Source: Planctomycetaceae bacterium (GTDB taxonomy: Bacteria; Planctomycetota; Planctomycetia; Planctomycetales; Planctomycetaceae). From it: DNA of 40,205 bases. Below the pieces are notes generated by a model that was given only the letters and a program-made list of their open reading frames with translations, was not told where the DNA came from and searched no databases. The position numbers were made by a program, and so were the translations under genes. The stretch spans positions 1 to 40,205 of the forward strand of contig JAGQPY010000008.1 in NCBI GenBank assembly GCA_020426485.1, given 5' to 3'. Each line of letters starts with the position of its first letter. Within the stretch, counting starts at the first letter, position 1. Of this stretch, positions 35,708 to 40,205 are shown one piece after another.

Positions 35708-37255
35708 ATGTGGATCATTGCAGTCTGTGGAGCGTTGTTCGTTCTGGCCGTTTATGATTTGACTCAGAAAAAACATGCCATCCTGAGGAACTTCCCTGTC
35801 ATCGGGCATTTCCGGTACCTGCTGGAAATGATTGGACCGGAACTTCGGCAATACATCGTCACGAGCAACAACGAAGAACTTCCTTTCAGCCGCGATCAGC
35901 GAACATGGATTTATGCGTCGTCAAAGCGGCAGAACAACTACTTTGGTTTCGGAACGGACAATGACCTTGAACGTTCGCCCAATTACCTGATCATCAAGCA
36001 CTCGGCATTTCCACTTCCTGAGCTGCACAAGGGCGACCCGGGATACGACGAACTGCACCGAGTGCCGTGTGCAAAAGTTCTTGGCGAACACCGCAACCGC
36101 CGCCGTGCCTTTCGGCCGGATTCGATCGTGAACATTTCCGCGATGAGCTACGGATCGCTCAGTGGCCCTGCCGTGGAAGCAATTAATCGCGGTTGTCAGC
36201 TCGCGGGCTGTCTGCACAACACCGGGGAAGGCGCTGTGGCAGCCTGTCACCAACATGGTGGAGGATTAATCTGGCAGATCGGAACCGGGTATTTCGGCTG
36301 CCGAGACGAATCCGGTAACTTCAGTCTTCCACGGTTTCTTGAAACGGTGCAGAAGAACGATGTTCGCGCGATCGAAATCAAACTGAGTCAGGGGGCCAAA
36401 CCTGGCATGGGTGGCGTTCTGCCTGCCGCGAAGATCACCCCGGAGATTTCCAAGATTCGTGGCGTTCCCATGGGGCGAGACTGCGTCAGCCCATCGGCAC
36501 ACACGGCATTTCGGGATGTGGATTCGATGCTGGACTTCGTGGAGAAGCTTGCAGATGAGTCCGGATTACCCATCGGGATCAAATCGGCCGTCGGTGAACA
36601 GGCCTTCTGGTCGGAGCTGGCGCAGCAGATGGCAGCGACCGGGCGTGGTGTCGACTACATTGCCGTCGATGGTGGCGAAGGTGGCACCGGTGCGGCACCG
36701 CTCACATTTTCCGATCACGTCGCTCTGCCATTCAAGGTGGGTTTTGTTCGCGTCTATCGGGAGTTCTTTACTCGCGGCATTCAGAACAATCTGGTGTTCG
36801 TCGGTGCCGGGAAACTCGGTTTTCCGGAAGAGGCCGCCATCGCGTTTGCTCTGGGCTGCGACATGATCCACATCGCTCGGGAGGCGATGCTGTCCATCGG
36901 TTGTATTCAGGCTCAAAGGTGTCAGACCGGGCACTGCCCAACGGGAATTGCCACTCAGAATAAGTGGCTGATGCGGGGACTCGATCCAACCAGCAAATCG
37001 GCTCGACTGGCGAACTACGTGGTGGAGCTGCGAAAAGAGCTGCTTCAACTGGCTCACGTTTGCGGTGTTGTGCACCCCGCGTTGATGACGCCGGATCAGT
37101 GTGAAATCCTGAATGAGGTTTTCAAGTCGCAGACAATTCGTGAAATCTTTGACCTCTCAGATGACGGTCGTTGGGGGCTACCAACGGCTGCCCAGATTGA
37201 ATCCATCGCGGGCGTGATGTCGCAGCGTGTTGGATCTTACGCGGGTGTTGTCTGA
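35708..37255 (+). CDS. FMN-binding glutamate synthase-like protein, membrane tethered
   Basis: The 515-residue protein is the synthase (FMN/2-oxoglutarate) domain of glutamate synthase without the amidotransferase part. An N-terminal TM (about 2-17, WIIAVCGALFVLAVYDL) ties it to the membrane. The family's core is plain: SAMSYGSLSGPAVEAINRG, NTGEGAV, IEIKLSQGAKPGMGG, the FMN region VDGGEGGTGAAP, and the cluster ligands Cys399, Cys405, Cys410 in CIQAQRCQTGHC. It lacks any partner beta subunit nearby, so whether it makes glutamate or oxidises another substrate is open. ATG start. The gene ends in TGATG; the small frame that would begin there is not convincing. Confidence 0.9.
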   Translation: MWIIAVCGALFVLAVYDLTQKKHAILRNFPVIGHFRYLLEMIGPELRQYIVTSNNEELPFSRDQRTWIYASSKRQNNYFGFGTDNDLERSPNYLIIKHSAFPLPELHKGDPGYDELHRVPCAKVLGEHRNRRRAFRPDSIVNISAMSYGSLSGPAVEAINRGCQLAGCLHNTGEGAVAACHQHGGGLIWQIGTGYFGCRDESGNFSLPRFLETVQKNDVRAIEIKLSQGAKPGMGGVLPAAKITPEISKIRGVPMGRDCVSPSAHTAFRDVDSMLDFVEKLADESGLPIGIKSAVGEQAFWSELAQQMAATGRGVDYIAVDGGEGGTGAAPLTFSDHVALPFKVGFVRVYREFFTRGIQNNLVFVGAGKLGFPEEAAIAFALGCDMIHIAREAMLSIGCIQAQRCQTGHCPTGIATQNKWLMRGLDPTSKSARLANYVVELRKELLQLAHVCGVVHPALMTPDQCEILNEVFKSQTIREIFDLSDDGRWGLPTAAQIESIAGVMSQRVGSYAGVV

Positions 37256-37673
37256 TGCCATCGTGCTGCTCCGGGGGATACTGCCCCGGTTGTCTTGAAA
37301 GGACGTGCCATTCCGGTGCAGCCGGATTGGCCGGGGAGCGTCTGAGTTCGAACTTGTTTGGGTACCCCGGAATCCCAGTGAAATGGAGTTTTCCTCCCGA
37401 AAAACCGCAGCATTTCGCGGAAAATGGCCCGTGTCCTGGAATCGGGATTTCGTTGCCAACGCGACTCAGCCGATCCATGAGTGATTCAAGGGTTTTCGCG
37501 TTGAACAAGTGCGAAGTTAATGCCACAATGCCCGGCTTTCCAGTTCCTGCGTTCCCCAAAACGCTGACAGACTGGACCTGTTTCGCAACGAAACCGGCCC
37601 CGATCATTCGCACGCTTCGTTAGTGTGCAGAACCCTTTCAGACGCACAACAACATCTCAACCTGGTCACTGCT
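37256..37673. other. Intergenic region after the gltS-like gene
   Basis: About 420 bases. A plus-strand frame at 37255-37623 overlaps the previous stop but has erratic composition and no domain, so I do not call it. A perfect CCGGGG/CCCCGG hairpin is at 37271-37289. Nothing else was recognised. Confidence 0.4.
37271..37289 (+). terminator. Possible weak terminator after the gltS-like gene
   Basis: CCGGGG (37271-37276) and CCCCGG (37284-37289) form a GC-rich 6-bp stem 16 bases after the stop. The following tract (TTGTCTT) is poor in consecutive T, so termination is uncertain. Confidence 0.4.
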
Positions 37674-37925
37674 ATGAATCGTGAGAAGATTGAACGACAA
37701 CTGAAGATGGCTCAGCAGCAGCTGGCTGCCTTTGAAAAGACACTGTCGGCCGACAAGGCAAACACGACACAGGCAAAGAATGCCAAATGGCGTCACCTGG
37801 AAGCTGACCTGCGTTCGCTGAAGCGACGCCTGCTGGCCGTGAAGGGTGTGGAAGAACGAGAAGCAGCGGCTCAGCAGCGGCGGGCTGAAAAGGCTGCCGG
37901 TGTCACCGCTGGCGCAGAAGAATAG
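37674..37925 (+). CDS. Small coiled-coil protein of unknown function
   Basis: The product is 83 residues from the ATG at 37674; the frame's upstream extension (37623) adds unlikely residues. It is almost wholly charged helix: NREKIERQLKMAQQQLAAFEKTL, then KAKWRHLEADLRSLKRRLLAVK, then EEREAAAQQRRAEKAA. The heptad pattern suggests a coiled coil of about 70 residues. There is no signal peptide, TM segment or Cys. I do not recognise a named family. Position alone gives no function. A long terminator hairpin starts 33 bases after the stop, so it appears to be a single-gene transcript. Confidence 0.75.
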   Translation: MNREKIERQLKMAQQQLAAFEKTLSADKANTTQAKNAKWRHLEADLRSLKRRLLAVKGVEEREAAAQQRRAEKAAGVTAGAEE

Positions 37926-37957
37926 CAAATTCTTTTGTGATATCGCGAACAATACAG

Positions 37958-38000
37958 AAACAGGCTGTTGGAGTTACTTCGAACTCCAGCAGCCTGTTTT
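37958..38000. terminator. Long terminator hairpin between convergent genes
   Basis: An 18-bp stem (37958-37975 with 37982-37999, one G-T pair, loop ACTTCG) is followed by TTTTCTCT and preceded by A-rich sequence. It serves the coiled-coil gene on the plus strand and possibly the DUF1552 gene on the minus strand, whose stop is at 38063. Confidence 0.85.
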
Positions 38001-38062
38001 CTCTGCGCTATGGCGGCGAAGCCAATGCCTTCCGGCGTCGCACTGAAATGAAGCGCGAAGGG

Positions 38063-39385
38063 CTACGTCAGACTCAGGGGACCATCGCCACAATACTCGG
38101 GTTTGCCAAACGACTCCACGTGATGACCAAATCCGTGGGCGATCGACATCAGCAGGCGATTGTGAGGCACCTTCGGAAACTTCAGAGAGCGACCCATCTG
38201 AAAGTTCAGGCCGTTGCCGACCATCACGAACGGGATGTTGTCCAGTGTATGATTGTTTCCCTGCCCCAGTTCGTTGCCCCACAGAATCGTCGTGTTGTCG
38301 AGCAGACAGCCATTGCCATCTGGTTCCGGTGTTTCAGCCAGGCGACGAGTCAGATAGGCCAGCTGCTCACAGTACCAGGTGTTGATGCGTGTCAGTTTTT
38401 CATGAGCTTCTTTGTTGGAATCAGGTTCGTGAGACAGTTCGTGGTGCCCTTCGCTGATGTCAAGCCACGTCATCTTCGGCTGACCCACGGAGTTCGTGAT
38501 CTGGAATGTCGCGATTCGTGAGAAGTCGTTCACGAAGCTGTTGACGAGCAGATCCATCTGCATTTTGGTGATCGTGGGGATGTTGTCGTTTTCCTCCTTG
38601 ATGCCTTCCGGAAGGGATGGCACAACGTGAGCCTGTGACTGCTGCTGACTGGCTTTCAGCTGTTCTTCCATAGCTCTGACGAACTGAGTGTGCTCTTCCA
38701 GCAGCCGACGATCTTCGGTGCCGATAACCTTGCTGAGCCGCTTCAGGTCTTCCTGAACGTCGTCCAGCACGCTGGCCAGATGTCGCTGGTCTTTCATCTG
38801 TCCGTACAGTTTGCGGAACATCTGATAGGGATCATCGATCGGCGCGACGGGCTTGTTAGGTCCGGCGTAGGACATGCGCGTCCATGTGTCGGCTCGATCG
38901 GGAACCATGACGCCGAATTCCAGTGAGCCAAAGCGCGTTCGAGTTTCTTCTTTTGCCTGCAGGAAGTTTCGCAGTTCCTGGTCGATGGAAATTCCGCTGG
39001 CCCAGCCGGCCGGCGTGTCAGAACCACCCTGAATATTTCCGGGGTAGAGTTCGATGCCGGTCAGCAGGCAGCCCATGCCGCGCATATGGCGGTCGCCATC
39101 GCCCTGCAGCTTGTCGCAGACACCCTTCAGAACGAGCATCCGATCCTGAAAGTCAGCCATCGGCTGCAGAATCGGCTTCAGTCCGAATTCGGCGCCTTCT
39201 TCATCCGGCCAGAAATCCCAGGGGACGGTTCCATTGGGGCTGAACATCACAACCAGCCGCTGCTTTCGAGTGTTCGATGCGGTCGGGCTGGCAAACGCAT
39301 TCAGATTGCAGATGAAGGGCAGCGTCCCGGCCGTCAGTCCCAGTTGCTTCAGAAAGTCTCGTCGGCTGTGCATTTGATGGCTCAC
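38063..39385 (-). CDS. Tat-exported DUF1552 protein
   Basis: The 440-residue protein begins with a twin-arginine signal (RRDFLKQLG at residues 8-16) and a hydrophobic stretch ending near LNAFASP. The rest is DUF1552: [59 protein letters not shown], and [27 protein letters not shown]. The family is distantly like sulfatase/DUF1501 alkaline-phosphatase-type folds and is common in planctomycetes next to cytochrome-like DUF1592 proteins. No activity is established as far as I know. The DUF1592/1588/1585 gene ends 86 bases before its start on the same strand, so they form the usual pair. Confidence 0.93.
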   Translation of the reverse strand: MSHQMHSRRDFLKQLGLTAGTLPFICNLNAFASPTASNTRKQRLVVMFSPNGTVPWDFWPDEEGAEFGLKPILQPMADFQDRMLVLKGVCDKLQGDGDRHMRGMGCLLTGIELYPGNIQGGSDTPAGWASGISIDQELRNFLQAKEETRTRFGSLEFGVMVPDRADTWTRMSYAGPNKPVAPIDDPYQMFRKLYGQMKDQRHLASVLDDVQEDLKRLSKVIGTEDRRLLEEHTQFVRAMEEQLKASQQQSQAHVVPSLPEGIKEENDNIPTITKMQMDLLVNSFVNDFSRIATFQITNSVGQPKMTWLDISEGHHELSHEPDSNKEAHEKLTRINTWYCEQLAYLTRRLAETPEPDGNGCLLDNTTILWGNELGQGNNHTLDNIPFVMVGNGLNFQMGRSLKFPKVPHNRLLMSIAHGFGHHVESFGKPEYCGDGPLSLT

Positions 39386-39471
39386 GAAAAGAAGAGGTCC
39401 TGGTGGGATAAATCTGTTTTGTTCAGTGAGGTTCAGAGGGCGGTCGCCAATGAAGCTGTTGTGGTGGAGGT

Positions 39472-40205
39472 CTACTTTGCAACAGTGTCGACAGCAGTCG
39501 GCTGATCCGCCTGCGTCGCCGAAACGACGGCGATCTGAACCATCAGATGCTTCATGTCGAACTGATGATCGGCGAAGAACTGTGTCAGTTGGTTAAGTGT
39601 TTCCGGTCCGTAGGAAAGCACCGGCTGCTGAACAAGATGGTGGAACAATTGGCGGGAGAAAGACCGGTGAGTTTCCTGACTCTTCACCAAAAAAGCGGCC
39701 AGTTCTTTTGCTCCCCGAAACTCAACCAGTGATCCGTCGCGCTGCCGGTAGACGCCTGTGGCGTCGATCGCCTTTTCTTTTTCGGTCGTTCGAAAGCGCC
39801 CCGTTGCGTCAAATTCTTCCAGAACAAAGCCCAGTGAATTGATCATCTGGTGACAATTGTTGCACATCGCGGGACTGGTTTGCAGGGCAACACGTTCGCG
39901 AGTTGTCAGATCCGGAGCCAGGTCCGGTGGCGTCGGGGCAACAGATTCCGGTGGAGACGGCAGGGCTCGCCCCAGAATCCCGCGTGACAAAAATACGCCT
40001 CGGTGGATCGGTGAACTGGTTTTCTGATAGGCGTAGCCGCTCAGAAGAAAGGGATGTGACACGATTCCGGCTCGATGTTCCGGTTGAAATCGGACTTTCT
40101 GAAATCCGTCGATCTTCTCGGATTCTGCTCCGTAAAAATCTGCCAGACGAGCGGTCATCCATGTGTCTTCCGTTGTCAGCAACTGTTCGAACCCCCCGGT
40201 TTTGG
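39472..40205 (-). CDS. DUF1592/DUF1588/DUF1585 protein, 3' part only
   Basis: The frame is open to the window edge, so the N-terminal part (normally a cytochrome-like region plus DUF1587/1595) is missing. About 244 residues are visible. First is the end of DUF1592 ([34 protein letters not shown]). Next is DUF1588 ([18 protein letters not shown]...[18 protein letters not shown]) with a CxxCH heme-type motif, and then C-terminal DUF1585 ([16 protein letters not shown]...[13 protein letters not shown]). An apparent TTG start at 40182 is only an internal Leu codon. It is paired with the DUF1552 gene downstream. A role in periplasmic electron transfer or polymer breakdown has been suggested for the family, without proof. 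Confidence 0.9.
   Translation of the reverse strand, partial: KTGGFEQLLTTEDTWMTARLADFYGAESEKIDGFQKVRFQPEHRAGIVSHPFLLSGYAYQKTSSPIHRGVFLSRGILGRALPSPPESVAPTPPDLAPDLTTRERVALQTSPAMCNNCHQMINSLGFVLEEFDATGRFRTTEKEKAIDATGVYRQRDGSLVEFRGAKELAAFLVKSQETHRSFSRQLFHHLVQQPVLSYGPETLNQLTQFFADHQFDMKHLMVQIAVVSATQADQPTAVDTVAK

Noticed and set aside
37255..37623. Plus-strand ORF starting at the stop of the gltS-like gene
   Set aside because: The overlap looks operon-like and there are several Cys, but composition is irregular, no domain or homologue is recognised, and a hairpin sits within its first codons.
40180..40182. TTG as start of the DUF1592/1588/1585 protein
   Set aside because: The frame continues upstream to the window edge with family-like residues, so the gene is truncated by the window rather than starting here.

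Overview
The window looks like a chromosomal segment of a planctomycete (order Planctomycetales). The evidence is the gene families present: two secreted sulfatases, a DUF1559 protein with a pilin-type N-terminus, two large TPR/FG-GAP/UnbV proteins, a YTV-type envelope protein, and an adjacent DUF1552 / DUF1592-1588-1585 pair. Gene density is moderate, with intergenic gaps of roughly 400-650 bases. Many genes lack a strong Shine-Dalgarno site. I found no tRNA, rRNA, CRISPR array, transposase or integrase, so this reads as stable chromosome rather than a mobile island.

Layout. 0.3-6.6 kb: nadA (+), then a leftward run of a sulfatase, a HEAT/PDZ periplasmic protein, an SDR oxidoreductase and argF. 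7.1-10.7 kb: a tight leftward trio (HpcH/HpaI aldolase, sulfatase, NAD-dependent epimerase/3beta-HSD-like reductase) that may act in carbohydrate or sulfated-compound breakdown. 11.2-12.9 kb: a two-TM coiled-coil membrane protein, rpsT, a terminator, and a small Tyr-rich secreted protein. 13.5-18.4 kb: rightward housekeeping genes tpiA, secG, yicC, gmk, rpoZ, (terminator), coaC, coaB. TrkA lies convergent to them at 18.5-19.8 kb.

20.3-32.1 kb is the accessory, envelope-oriented part. It holds a small Cys/Tyr-rich secreted protein, a secreted CARDB-like protein, and two TPR/FG-GAP/UnbV giants on opposite strands. Between the giants a DUF1559 pilin-like protein and a small lipoprotein are organised as an operon with the second giant. 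A membrane GT-C-type glycosyltransferase follows. 32.1-32.5 kb contains a dense array of stem-loops with repeated loop and linker motifs. It is not explained by any gene and is the best candidate here for an undescribed RNA element. 32.8-40.2 kb: tadA, a YTV-domain envelope protein, a membrane-tethered FMN glutamate-synthase-like protein, a small coiled-coil protein, a Tat-exported DUF1552 protein and the 3' part of a DUF1592/1588/1585 protein cut by the window edge.

All functions are assigned by reading motifs and family resemblance in the translated sequence. No database search was run. Start codons were re-chosen where signal peptides, Shine-Dalgarno sites or family N-termini argued for it.
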